Positions 34,051 through 44,500 of a stretch of 64,000 nt of DNA are shown one piece after another. Numbering within the stretch: position 1 is the stretch's first letter; the number at the start of each line of letters is the position of its first letter. Location: positions 77,775,501-77,839,500 of the forward strand of contig CM075655.1 of the NCBI GenBank assembly GCA_037953625.1. Reading direction: 5' to 3'. Source of the stretch: Crotalaria pallida (taxonomy: Eukaryota; Streptophyta; Magnoliopsida; Fabales; Fabaceae). The notes under the pieces were generated by a model. It had not been told where the DNA came from. It worked only from the letters and a program-made list of their open reading frames with translations, and did not search any database. The position numbers and the translations under genes were made by a program.

Positions 34051-34732
34051 AAGGTCACCAATTTATCAAGTCAGATTCCATCACAAGTTCATTCATCACC
34101 TATTTCTTCAAAACGAACAACTAATGTAAGTCTGATTTCAATGAATATTTTATTGTGTTTGTGCAAGAATTAAAATTATATTTCTTTTTATTAATACAAA
34201 TTATATTATTAACTATTATAGCAGCAAGGTAGCTGTTCTCTTGACTCTCGGGCACAAGGAAATGAGGTGGAAACTCTATTGTCAATAACTTCAAAGAAGA
34301 AAAAGTTAAGTGTCATTCTTGACAATTGTGCTGATGGGATTGATGATATAGAAACTCCACAATTTTAAACTACAAAGCAAAAAAAAGGGGAAAACATAAT
34401 TGATTATATTACATTAAAAAGGTATGTTACTAACAATTACATAATTATTATATTATTATATAATTGCATACTCATGAAAATTAATATGTTTCTTCCACAT
34501 TTTGCAGTTTTGTTCGTCTGAGTTTGATGATGAGTTTGGGGCATTCAAGGATGCTGGAAATTGGAAAAAGACCACTTTTTTTATGTTTCATTTAAATTTT
34601 ATTATTATTATTATTGTCATTTGGGTAATTATTTTCATGTTTGGATGTTTCGAGCGTATTATATTTTGAATTTTATGAGATTGTTATTCTACGTTTATTT
34701 CATGGGTTAAGTAAATCAAATACATTTTTATG

Positions 34733-34762
34733 CCCGTGCGACCGCACGGGATCAGTTACTAG
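34733..34762 (+). other. Helitron 3' terminus: hairpin and CTAG end
   Basis: An 8-bp perfect stem (CCCGTGCG / CGCACGGG) with a 2-nt loop at 34733-34750 is followed by ATCAGTTACTAG. In Helitrons this hairpin marks the end of rolling-circle transfer. The base after CTAG is T, as expected at an AT target. Confidence 0.93.
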
Positions 34763-35074
34763 TTTGAATAATCCTAGCTCAAGTTATACCCTGAAAACCG
34801 AGACATGTCACAAAGCACAAATTAGAGAACAATAATTTACAACTATCCAAATAGGCCCAACAACACACATATCATTCTAAAGCCTACAATTAAGTATGAA
34901 TGGAGTGCATATGATACACACCAAATTATGACTAATAAAATTATTTATTTTTATTTTATTTTAAATGATTGCTTAAGGAACAAATTTGGATAGGATTCTT
35001 GACAATGTTAAGCAATAATCCAAGCTTTTGAGGAGTAAAACCAATAGAATATCACACTAATTGAACACTTATCA
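34763..35074 (-). repeat. Diaspora-like 3' LTR, second piece
   Basis: Matches 38877-39188 and completes the LTR begun at 15972. The pieces sum to 1635 bp, the same as the intact sister. It ends ACTTATCA and is followed by the polypurine tract read on the minus strand. Confidence 0.97.
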
Positions 35075-35090
35075 CACCCCCAAACTTAAG
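35075..35090 (-). other. Polypurine tract of the Diaspora-like element
   Basis: On the minus strand it reads CTTAAGTTTGGGGGTG, directly against the LTR. Confidence 0.92.
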
Positions 35091-36694
35091 ATTTTGCATG
35101 TCCCAGGCAAAACTATAAAAATTCCCTAAACTACCTCAACCATATTTAGATTGTAATCACTTGTTTTTAAAGAAATCAATATGAAGTTTTTGAATACAAC
35201 CTTTTTAAAATGTCTTTTTCAATTTTTTTTTCACCAATTAGCAAGAAGAACAAAAGTCAAAATATAAGTGGTCAATTAGTGTACACTCATACTTTCTAAG
35301 TCTCTCAAAGTTTTGGCTCAAGTGTTTACACTCAATTTCATCTAATGAGTAAGGAATTACCATATGCTTGTAAAAATTCTTTCACAATTGTAATTAATTC
35401 TAAGCATGTGTAATTCAAAGGACTTTTGGGTCAAGGTAAAAAGTGTTATTAGAAGTTTACGGGTAATGAGCAATTTCAACCTTTTCTAACAACATTCAAA
35501 ACATTGATTTTTGCTTTTTTTTTCCAGCCTTTTTCATGGAACTATAGAAGCTTTTCATAATTGGTTTTTTTCTACACTTCATATCCTTTTGATACCTTTC
35601 TTTTTCTTTGCAACAACTAATTACTTTCATTGTTGAATTGCTCACTTGAAAAAAAATGGATTTATTTTGGTCAAAGTCAGCTCATGAAAGAATTGATTTT
35701 GTGTTTGGCTCAAAGGGTTTGCAAAGGTTATAAATTTGTTGATTGAGTATCATTTGGTCTTTTGAAACAACTGCCTAATCACTTTCACACATGCTTTCGA
35801 ATTTTATTAACAATTTTCGGAAAGAATTTAGACAAGTTCTAGAATACCCAAAACTCATTGAGAAAAATCCCACACGAAACAAAAATTGTAGTCGCATTAT
35901 GATGACCACTTTTAATTGAGGCTCAAATTTCACATGGTGGGGTATTTTTATTGACCATTTTATTCAAAACTTTGTTTAAATCACTAACTTGGTGTCAAAA
36001 ATTTATTTTAGCCATTTTGAATTGGTTGAGAAACAAAAATATTCAAATTGATTCTTTTATTCAAGTTCCTACAACTTCAAATGGTGAGGTTTTTCAAGAA
36101 AAAAATATTTGTAATGCCTAAGGTCAATTTTAAAACTTAAGTTGGGATTGATTTCTTTTAGAAAAAAAAAATTGTTTTAAACCAATGGTATCCTCCCCCA
36201 AACTTGAATCTTTGCTTGTCCTCAAGCAAATGCTTATATAATAGAATTAAGAAATTAAAAATGAAAAACAACCAGACGAAAATATCAAAATGAAAATTCA
36301 CACTTCCCTTTCATGAATCATGATATCCTTATGAAATTTGGCTCATTTTTGATGGTGTATCCTCAAAACTTGTTTTGTACCTGTCATCCAAATAATTCTA
36401 AAGTGCAGCTGACACTTTTCTTGACAGATCAGAATATCATAATAATTTAAAAAAGAATGAAAACTCAATAATCAAAAGCACACCAAACTGAAAATATTTT
36501 TGTTGACCTTACCCTATATACATATTCCTATAAAAAGGTCAGAAAAACTCGGAAAGGCACTTAAGCCAACTCAACAAATCACACAAATCAAAACATACAA
36601 AATATAAAAAAAAATTAAAAAAAAATCGCATAAAATTTAAAACTCTTGGGTTACCTCCCAAGAAGTGCTTATTTACCGTCTTAAGTTTGACTTG
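35091..36694 (-). other. Diaspora-like internal region without genes
   Basis: AT-rich. On the minus strand, 36191-36230 reads TTGAGGACAAGCAAAG, then AAGTTTGGGGGAGGA, a worn Athila pol end with an internal second polypurine tract. The same pair of motifs occurs at 50934-50970 in the other Athila-like element. Nothing else is recognised. Confidence 0.6.
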
Positions 36695-37447
36695 TCAACA
36701 TCCGCCTGGATCCCATATTCTGTGGCATGTATCCCCAAATTGAACACAATCCTGATTTGTTGAATCGCCAGGTGGATTCCATGGTTTTGGAACCTTTGTT
36801 GCTTTTAAAAGATAATTGTTGTACTTGGGTTCCAAAATAGATTGCTTCATGTAAAAGGATGATGGATAATATGAATATGGTATTGGTATAATATCTTCAT
36901 ACACATACAAATCAATATACTTTTTGCAAGTATATTTAATTGGTATGGTGGAATAGATATTATTTACCATATTATTTTCTATTTGGTTACTATCATCACC
37001 CATGTTATGCACAATATCCAAATGAATGGATTCTTTTAATTCCTCCTCATTTTCATTTTCCTTGAGAATTTCTTCATTCACTTCATATTCACTATCCATA
37101 GTATGATTGCTGGTTTCTTCTTTAAAAGAATTTGTTTGAAAAATTTGAGCTTCAAGCATCTTACTTTGATTGGTTAAATAATCAAGTGAAGAAGTTAGTT
37201 GCCTTATTGATTCACTTACTTCTTCATTTTGTTTTTGTTGGGCAACAATAAAGTTCTCAAGTAAAATTTCCAAGTTGGATTTTTCAGAAGTTGGAGGATA
37301 TTCATAATCATTCACATATGTTAATTCATTATCAAAAGATTCTTCATAATATTGTGGATGATAAGAATTTGATTGTGCATAATATTGAGGTGAAGAATTG
37401 TACCAATTAGAATTCAAATATAGCTCTTCATCCATTTTACATGTCAC
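36695..37447 (-). CDS. Gag-like ORF of the Diaspora-like element
   Basis: A 250-codon open frame begins MTC 83 bp after the tRNA-Asp primer site. It is rich in Asn, Glu, Tyr and Ser. A middle part (about residues 60-105) reads like the coiled segment of Athila-type gag (LLENFIVAQQKQNEE, IRQLTSSLDYLTNQ), and it ends with a WDPGG motif. No zinc knuckle, protease or reverse transcriptase follows. I infer a shortened gag derivative. The frame is uninterrupted, which suggests either recent activity or youth. Its role in packaging is unproven. Confidence 0.6.
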   Translation of the reverse strand: MTCKMDEELYLNSNWYNSSPQYYAQSNSYHPQYYEESFDNELTYVNDYEYPPTSEKSNLEILLENFIVAQQKQNEEVSESIRQLTSSLDYLTNQSKMLEAQIFQTNSFKEETSNHTMDSEYEVNEEILKENENEEELKESIHLDIVHNMGDDSNQIENNMVNNIYSTIPIKYTCKKYIDLYVYEDIIPIPYSYYPSSFYMKQSILEPKYNNYLLKATKVPKPWNPPGDSTNQDCVQFGDTCHRIWDPGGC

Positions 37448-37529
37448 AATTAAAGTAGAAGAAAGAAATAAAAAGAAAAGAGTTTAGTCTAATCAACTTA
37501 TAATAACAGTCAATATCAACAAAGCCAAA

Positions 37530-37547
37530 TCCCCGGCAACGGTGCCA
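37530..37547 (-). other. Primer-binding site, tRNA-Asp
   Basis: The minus strand reads TGGCACCGTTGCCGGGGA, matching the 3' end of plant tRNA-Asp with one difference (A for G). It lies 6 bp from the LTR edge at 37554. Confidence 0.92.
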
Positions 37548-37553
37548 AAAACT

Positions 37554-39188
37554 TGATGGCCTCTCGCAAGTGCACGAGAATTGTCAAGTTATAGTATAAA
37601 AGATTTATCGTATCCACAGGGATTTGGTTGTTGAGTACCGACAAATTACAAGTTTGATTATCTAAACCAATCAATGAATTCTTAATTTAAATGAAACAAA
37701 ATAAAAGAAGAACAAAAGTTAATAAACAAAGAAGCGGTAGAAAAGATTATGGAATGGAACTTCTAAGGATTGGATTGGCCACAATGAGTATTAATAAATT
37801 AGTGATTATTTAACTTCTTATTATGCCTTGATTTATTTTGAAGGTGAAATGTCCAAAGGTAGATATCAGTTCCTCTCAGAATCAAATACCGTATTTGACA
37901 TGCATAACTTCTACTCTAGTGATAATTATAACATGTCAAACCCATTAAGTTTTGTGATATTCATTGGTCCTCTCAAGGACCAGTACTATTCTCATGTCAT
38001 AATCCTTAAGTTCAATTATATAGTTCGGATATTAAAGTTCTCCTTTCGGTCCTTCCCCTAATACCTTTGATTATGCAATAATGAGGCCTAACAAGATTAC
38101 ATATATTAAGAATAATATAATTGAATCTAAAATAAATAAGATATGAATAAGAAAGTTAAAGTCAAAACATCATTATTAATTACATCAAAGGGTTAATACC
38201 AATCCATAGAAGGTGGTTTTACTCGATCATAAACATATTCTTAAAATAGGAAAAACAATAGAGAAGAGAGAACATTACAAGTGTGGGAAGGAAATACATT
38301 CCAACCTTGACTCTAGCTTTCACATAGAGCTTCTCCCTAGGGAGCTGTCACTATCCCAAGATCTCACTCAAAGACTCACTCAAACTCTAATGATTTCCAT
38401 CATCTAAGAAAGATGCTTAGATGAGGAGAAGAATTATGGAAAGGAAGTGTATTCCAAGAGCTAAGAAGCCCCTTGGTCTCGTGTGTTTTGAAGCTTGTTT
38501 GATGGGGTATTTATAGGGAAAGTTGCTATGGAATGCAAACAAACTCGGATTGACTTTGTGAGGTAGAGACATGTTGGGTCCAGCAATTTGGCACCAATTT
38601 TTGACCCTTTAGACCACCGAATTTGGAAATTCCTATTTCTGACAAAAGTGTAGATTTTTCAATAAGCTTTTTAGAGACACCAAGATTGACGGAATTGAAG
38701 TTCGGTAGAGAATGTTATGGCAAAAACACCGTTAACATATCAAAGTTCATGGACAGCTAGCATGGCATGACTTTGCATCCACTTTTGACCATTTAAACGG
38801 CAGAATTTGACAACGACACCTTCATCAAAATTGTAGGGCTTTCTCTTAGCTTTCCAATGACACCAAGCTTGTCTCATTTGAATAATCCTAGCTCAAGTTA
38901 TACCCTGAAAACCGAGACATGTCACAAAGCACAAATTAGAGAACAATAATTTACAACTATCCAAATAGGCCCAACAACACACATATCATTCTAAAGCCTA
39001 CAATTAAGTATGAATGGAGTGCATATGATACACACCAAATTATGACTAATAAAATTATTTATTTTTATTTTATTTTAAATGATTGCTTAAGGAACAAATT
39101 TGGATAGGATTTTTGACAATGTTAAGCAATAATCCAAGCTTTTGAGGAGTAAAACCAATAGAATATCACACTAATTGAACACTTATCA
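37554..39188 (-). repeat. Diaspora-like 5' LTR (intact, 1635 bp)
   Basis: Begins TGATGGCC and ends ACTTATCA in plus coordinates. Few differences from the split sister LTR are visible. It gives the empty-site sequence for the Helitron at about 38871-38888. Confidence 0.97.
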
Positions 39189-39193
39189 AGCAT

Positions 39194-39702
39194 GTTAGCA
39201 CAAATCTTATGATTGCTAATTCCTTGAAGAAGGGTTATTGCCTAAACATTTATTGAACATGTTGATAGTATAGGTATTACTGTTATTAAGTAAAATTGAA
39301 TTTGATGTTGACATCCTTATGTATGATGTAATTGACACTCTGAGCTCATTTATGATATGTTTGATATGTTTCTGATTACCTGTTCTCTAGAACGGCATGC
39401 ACTATTGTATTAGAATAATTTAAACATGTATTGTCTTCAATAAAGACATTATGGACCAATTATGTATTTCCCAATCATACATATAATAAGGAAAAAACTA
39501 TTTTGTGGTACATGGAAGGAACTATGTCGAACATATGATGTACAACCGCCATGACCCGAATTAGTTCCTATCTTCAATCATGATTAATAGAGTATCTAAG
39601 TATAAAATGATTTAACTATATAATGTGCATTAATTGTTTGTTTAATTATTTTGTTTATTAGACCTTAATGTTGAATTATGACAGATGAGTCAAGTGGGAG
39701 AA
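39194..39702 (+). pseudogene. Ty1/copia polyprotein end and polypurine tract
   Basis: Resumes the copia element cut at 15971. Reading across the join gives IEHVSTNLMIANSLKKG, the usual C-terminal motif of copia polyproteins, ending near 39255. After about 430 bp of spacer with no gene, CAAGTGGGAGAA (39691-39702) resembles a copia polypurine tract. Confidence 0.75.
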
Positions 39703-40075
39703 TGTCAGATTTTAATATCTTAGTATGTCTCATATGATGTGTGCATGTGACATGTATTGATGTGTGTTTAGTAAATAAATAATTAAATATTAATGGGTCG
39801 AATCATAAGGGAGGTTGTTTCTGAAGGCTCATTAGCTTGATGGAAGCTAATGGATAATAGTTGGGTTTTTTTTACCTATTTAAAGGAAACATGTCCTGTT
39901 CCTGGCCATAAGGTATTCTTTTCTCTCACCATCACAAAACAACTAAACAAATAGCATAGAAAAGAATAGCATAGGAGGAAAAGGAATAGAAACGTGTTTC
40001 GTGGCTTTTAATCAAAGGGCGTTTGGAGAACTATCTTTCTTTTCTAGCAATGGATAAAGGTTAGTAATCGTATTC
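39703..40075 (+). repeat. Start of the copia 3' LTR (end not resolved)
   Basis: Begins TGTCAGATTTTAATATC directly after the polypurine tract. It contains a TATA-like TATTTAAAGG near 39878 and a leader-like A-rich stretch. I cannot fix its 3' boundary; the value given is approximate. Confidence 0.45.
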
Positions 40076-41516
40076 CTTATTGTCTCTATAATATGTGAAA
40101 ATCATGTAATTTCAAGATCTTTATTATTGTAGTTGTAAGGAATAAATTAAACTACAACTTATATCTTGATCTTGAAATGATTATGACTATATTGATTTGT
40201 ATTGTAAAAAAATTTGATTTTTCCATGTATATATGATTCGGCCAAAGCATGGAACCAAGGGAATAAATGTTTATTCTTAATGCATGTTGGATTTTTGTGA
40301 TTCTCTATGATTTTTAAGCTCTAATGTAAGAGGGTGCTCAAAGAGCTAAAATGAACATGCATGAAACAATAACGGCTATACAGTTTTGTTTTAATTTATG
40401 TTCAAGTGAATTTGTTTTGTCTTAATGATTTGCTTTATGTTTAAAAGTAAAGGAATAAACTTTGATTTTTATTCCCTTGAATCATGTGTTTTGTGTTGTT
40501 TTATTTCACAAAGTTCCTCATTTTCCTTTGTAAATGATTCGGCCACATCAAGAAATAAGGGAAGATGAAAATGATTTTTGGTACTTGATGGATTTTGAGT
40601 TGAATCCTTGATTTTTGAGTGCATGCAAGTTAAAATTTAAACTTGAAATAAACCAAATGGACATGCATGAATTTTTGAAGTCTATACGGTTTTTCTATTT
40701 GTTTTTGTCTAAATGATTTTTTTTATGCTTTTATTTATGTTTGAAGGAAGGAAATAGAATGGATTTTTTTTATATGTTGGGTGTTGGTTATTTGTGTAAA
40801 ATCCCTAATTTGTCCTATGTGTAATTCGGCCAAGGTGAACAAATAATGAAAATAAACTGATTTGGTTAAGCATGTTTTATTTAAGCTAAGGATAAGTTAT
40901 TTCTATGCCTTATAATTCGGTTTTGAAGGAAATTAAGTGATAGATTAATTTTGTACATGTATGTGCTATACGGTTTTGTATGAGAAAATGCTTAAGTGTA
41001 GAAATTTGTTTGTGCTCTTGGATTATTTGGTTAAGTAAATTTGGTTTAGGTTTGACTAAAAATGATAGGTTGATTTGTGTGATATGTTGAAAAAGAAATT
41101 GAATTAGGTTAAAAGCATGGAAATGAATCAATTTGGTTTTAAAAGTGCATGTTTGTGTGAGCTAAATGTGTTGCTACAAAATTGTGATTTTGGTACATGA
41201 TAATTTGTGTTTGGAGCAGGAATATGACCCTTTAGGGGCTGCATGTGTGTGAATGAAATAGAAAATGATATGATGCTCCTATGCTGAATTTTTAAACATG
41301 TTGTTTTAGCTTGTAGGCGGTCTTGATAAATGTTAGTTGTGCTAATCCGATTGCCTAAAAATTTGATATGTTGTTCTTGATATTATTTAAATGGATTATG
41401 AAAAATTTGGATTGATTTGGAATTGTTTTGATATTTTAAACGAATTTTGTTTGTTAAGGAATGTTGAAGAAAAAGTTGTGTTTTCAATTGCAAAAGACTT
41501 GAATGAAAAGTGTTTC
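40076..41516 (+). repeat. Diverged family D-like LTR remnant, left part
   Basis: AT-rich, with words that recur in the reverse complement of 44700-45900: (G/A)ATTCGGCCA near 40233, 40548 and 40825, and TTTTTGAGTGCATGCAA near 40611. It reads in the opposite sense to the solo LTR inserted at 41517. Boundaries are uncertain and no gene is seen. Confidence 0.45.
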
Positions 41517-44500
41517 TGTAACAGCCCGATTTTCGTAACTTAAAAATAACCAACTTTTATTCATTTATGTTGCAAAAAAAATGAGGCAAATTTTTTTTTT
41601 TTTTAAACAATGTTGAAGTGTCCTTGGTACACCTTAACATCTTTTACTTGAAAACCGAGTTGTTACTAAAACATTTACTTTCATAAAAAGACTTGTTTCC
41701 GAATCATTAAGATATTTCCCAAAAGATTACATCATTCGATTTTCCAAAAGTAAAGTAGACCTTAAAACAAAAGGTAAAAGCTTGGCTTGAATACATGAGT
41801 GGCACATTGCTTGGTAATCCTTGACTCAATCACACATTCTAAACTTAAACTAAGTTTTCTACTTCCGCTTCCGCTGCACTACTCTGACGAAGACCACCGA
41901 ATGAAGCTCCCTTTCTTTTCTTGCGCTCTTTCTTTATCACCGAACATGAAGTCACCTCTGTCATTACTTTCCTGTTGTCGATAAGCTCCAGCTCCAATTT
42001 GTCTAGGGCGATGATCTCCACGGGATACTCCGTCTGCCCGTTGAGATATCAGCAGCACCGATATGCCAACGAACAGGAGAGAGTAAGCGATCCGAACGAT
42101 GAGTCGTCGACGGTGTGGAATTACGATAGGTAAAATAGAAGGACCACACAACACACAATACAACATACAAGCACACAATAACCAAACACAGTATTACTAG
42201 TGTCTTATATTATTATTACCACTCTTGTTATCATCTTTCCTTCCTTCATCAACTTACTTTCTTTAGTCTTATCAGTTCACACCTCTCTTTTCATTCGTGA
42301 TCCAGAAAACATCATCGGGACATTCATTCCGTTCTCGGCTATCACTCACGTCTACATCTCCTCGGTCATCCACCCAACCTAGTCGGAAGCAAACAGGAGT
42401 ACAAGACCTTTACCGTGCGGGCACGACAGCTGTCAACACAAATGGTCCCAGACCAGGAGGACTCAGCCTCAATCAATAATCACAATAAACATGGCTCACT
42501 GCCTCGCACTGGCAAACAAAATGCCCCACTCCAGTCCCTCTCACTGTTCTCGATTTGCAATCTAGGGGGCGACAGTATGTTTCTAGTGGGCCCGCAGAAC
42601 TTACCACGGCATTAGACCCAGTCCCCACCACGTTAGTGCGCCACTTATGGAGTTCGTTCTGCCCAGAAACATACTCTAGACTTCTTGACGTTTCACCGTC
42701 ATCGTTCTCCCCTAATGCAATCTCGTCCTAAGTATCCGTAGATACCTATCGTTTCTTCCTCTCCACTACTTCGCACTCTCATACCTCACCGCGTATGTCT
42801 TTTAAAGTCTTTTATCTTTTTAATCAACCTAAGGTCGGCCCATCCTTCGTGCATCCCTTCAATGAGTCCCGACCACTAACTTTACGCAATCTTTCTCTCA
42901 TCAAATCTCACATAGCACAGAGCTGGGATCACATCAATAAACTCAAATTTCATTTCTCAATCTTTCTCAACATTCTCCATTCCTCACAACCGTCTTATTT
43001 CCAACTCTTTTCTCAAACAATAATTTCGAAAACTATCTCAAAACACCATTTCATAAGCTTTCACAAAATATCCAACTATTTCATAAAATCTCTCCTCGTA
43101 AATTTTCTCAAAATCAACTGTCATAAATTCCTTAAAGTCTCTTTTCACAAACTCCCTCAACATCTTATTTTCAAAACTTTCTTTAAAATAAGAAATCTGG
43201 TTGTCACAAGGTGTCTAAAAATCCACTTTCACGGCTTTTCACAAAAAAAACTTATCAAAAAAAATCTTTTTATAATCTTTCTCAAAACCTCTTTTCAAAA
43301 ACCTTTTCAAAAAATCTTTTCAAAACATTTTTCTTCATAAACTCTTTCAAAATCTCCTTTAGAAAACCTTTTCCAAAAACTGCTTTTCCAAAACCTTTTC
43401 CAAAACTCACAACTTCGCTGAGCGCTAATGGAGGAGCAAGCTCAACTCAACACTAGTCCCAGACTAAAACCAAAAACAAAACAAAGGAGCCCAGCTCCGC
43501 TCAACCACACCTCATTCCATAATCAACGTTGCCTTCCCCAGCTCTGGCTCGTTCTCAACATTATCCTTCCCCAACCTCAACTCTTTCTTTCTTATTGTAT
43601 CCTCACTTCCAATCGTATTACTTTCTTAACTAATTCCTTTCGTTTTCATTTCTTATTCAGGACGTAACAGACGTCCATCAATGGTTTACTCATCATAATT
43701 AACAACAATAAGCATTATCAAACATAATTAAATAAAAACATACTATCACACACAACATCACACCATAACAGTGTGGTTTTCGTCACCTTCGTATAAGTGG
43801 CCACACAGGGCAAACAATTGCCACTTATACTACTGACTCCAACCACGTAGTCCCGATCTTTGAGATGATACGAGACGTCCTACTAAATCACCTAAACACC
43901 ACAGTGTCTCAGGATAGCTTCTCTCTCACCTGAGGTCCAGCTATTGATTGCGTACCGTCACCTTGGATACTTTCTGCCGCCGGCTGCCCCAATCCCTCGT
44001 CTTTCAAATTCCTCGTACTAAATGAAATACGCTCACGTTATTAACTTGTATTTATGAAAATCTTTTCCATAACTTAAACACTTTTGATTCCTCATATTAA
44101 ATAAAATACTCTTACTTTACTAACGTATATTAAGAAAATCTTTTCTTAGTTCATGACACTTTTCGTTTTCAATTGAAAGACTTAAAACACTATTGTTTTA
44201 TCAAAACAATTCTCATATTTTCTAGCACTTTAATTATTTTAAAACCGTTTGAAAACATTTAATAAAATGATTTAAAACAATTCATTTGGTTGCTGGTCCA
44301 TCTTGGACAGCACCTTAAACATTGTTCGAAAACACCGAAAAATTTCACCGTTTTCAATTCGGTTTTTCTTAACTCAATTATTACTTAAAAACTTGACTTT
44401 AAATCTTATGAACGCATTTTTATATTTAGGAAACATCTTTAAATAGTTTTGGACAGCAATGAACACAATTTAAAGTCTCAATTGGATTTATTTTAAAAAC

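Larger units (their letters stand above)
27970..34368 (+). pseudogene. RPA1-like: Replication protein A large-subunit-like gene, 15 exons, disrupted
   Basis: RPA coats single-stranded DNA through tandem OB folds. Exons assigned by GT-AG sites and frame: 27970-28018, 28139-28195, 28318-28389, 28470-28607, 29297-29454, 29641-29908, 30052-30148, 30221-30314 joined to 32689-32716, 32831-32915, 33009-33141, 33257-33429, 33516-33636, 33736-33918, 34054-34125, 34222-34368. They sum to 1875 bp (624 codons plus stop) with every phase matching. Exons 5-7 read as an RPA OB fold (VMSINMVLIDKKGDKIQ, then TKHPYRI). Exon 11 has a zinc-ribbon pattern (WCYDECDKC ... WCNRC) typical of the RPA1 C-terminal domain. 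Exons 1 and 2 repeat a KR(A/P)RFDLNE peptide. Lesions: a solo LTR in exon 8, and no AG before exon 13 (TACAT at 33731-33735 where TACAG is expected). The donor after exon 13 is GC. It lies inside a Helitron; plant Helitrons encode such RPA-like proteins. Confidence 0.85.
17295..34762 (+). mobile_element. Helitron carrying an RPA large-subunit-like gene
   Basis: The 5' end is TCTAAATAATATAAAATAGG and the 3' end is ...TTACTAG (CTRR type). A GC-rich hairpin, CCCGTGCG-AC-CGCACGGG, lies at 34733-34750, 12 nt from the end. Insertion is between A (17294) and T (34763) with no target duplication. Joining the flanks gives GTCTCATTTGAATAATCC, which is present uninterrupted at about 38871-38888. Total length is 17468 bp. 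Removing the two later LTR insertions and their duplications leaves about 4.9 kb. No Rep/helicase frame is present, so this is a non-autonomous copy. Plant Helitrons are known to encode RPA-like proteins alongside RepHel, so the RPA-like gene may be an original Helitron component rather than a captured host gene. Confidence 0.93.
15972..39188 (-). mobile_element. Diaspora-like non-autonomous Athila relative, split by a Helitron
   Basis: The two LTRs are 1635 bp each (37554-39188, and 15972-17294 plus 34763-35074). They begin TGATGGCC and end ACTTATCA in plus-strand coordinates. The duplication AGCAT lies at 15967-15971 and 39189-39193. On the minus strand the primer site next to the upstream LTR matches tRNA-Asp, and a polypurine tract precedes the other LTR. 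The internal region is only 2479 bp, with one gag-like frame and no pol, so it depends on enzymes from a relative. It is inserted in a copia element and has received the Helitron at 17295-34762 in its 3' LTR. Confidence 0.95.

Noticed and set aside
42795..43667. Overlapping plus-strand frames of 181, 81 and 79 codons, Phe/Lys/Ser-rich
   Set aside because: They follow the degenerate TTTTGAAAA repeat of an LTR and run antisense to it, with no domain.
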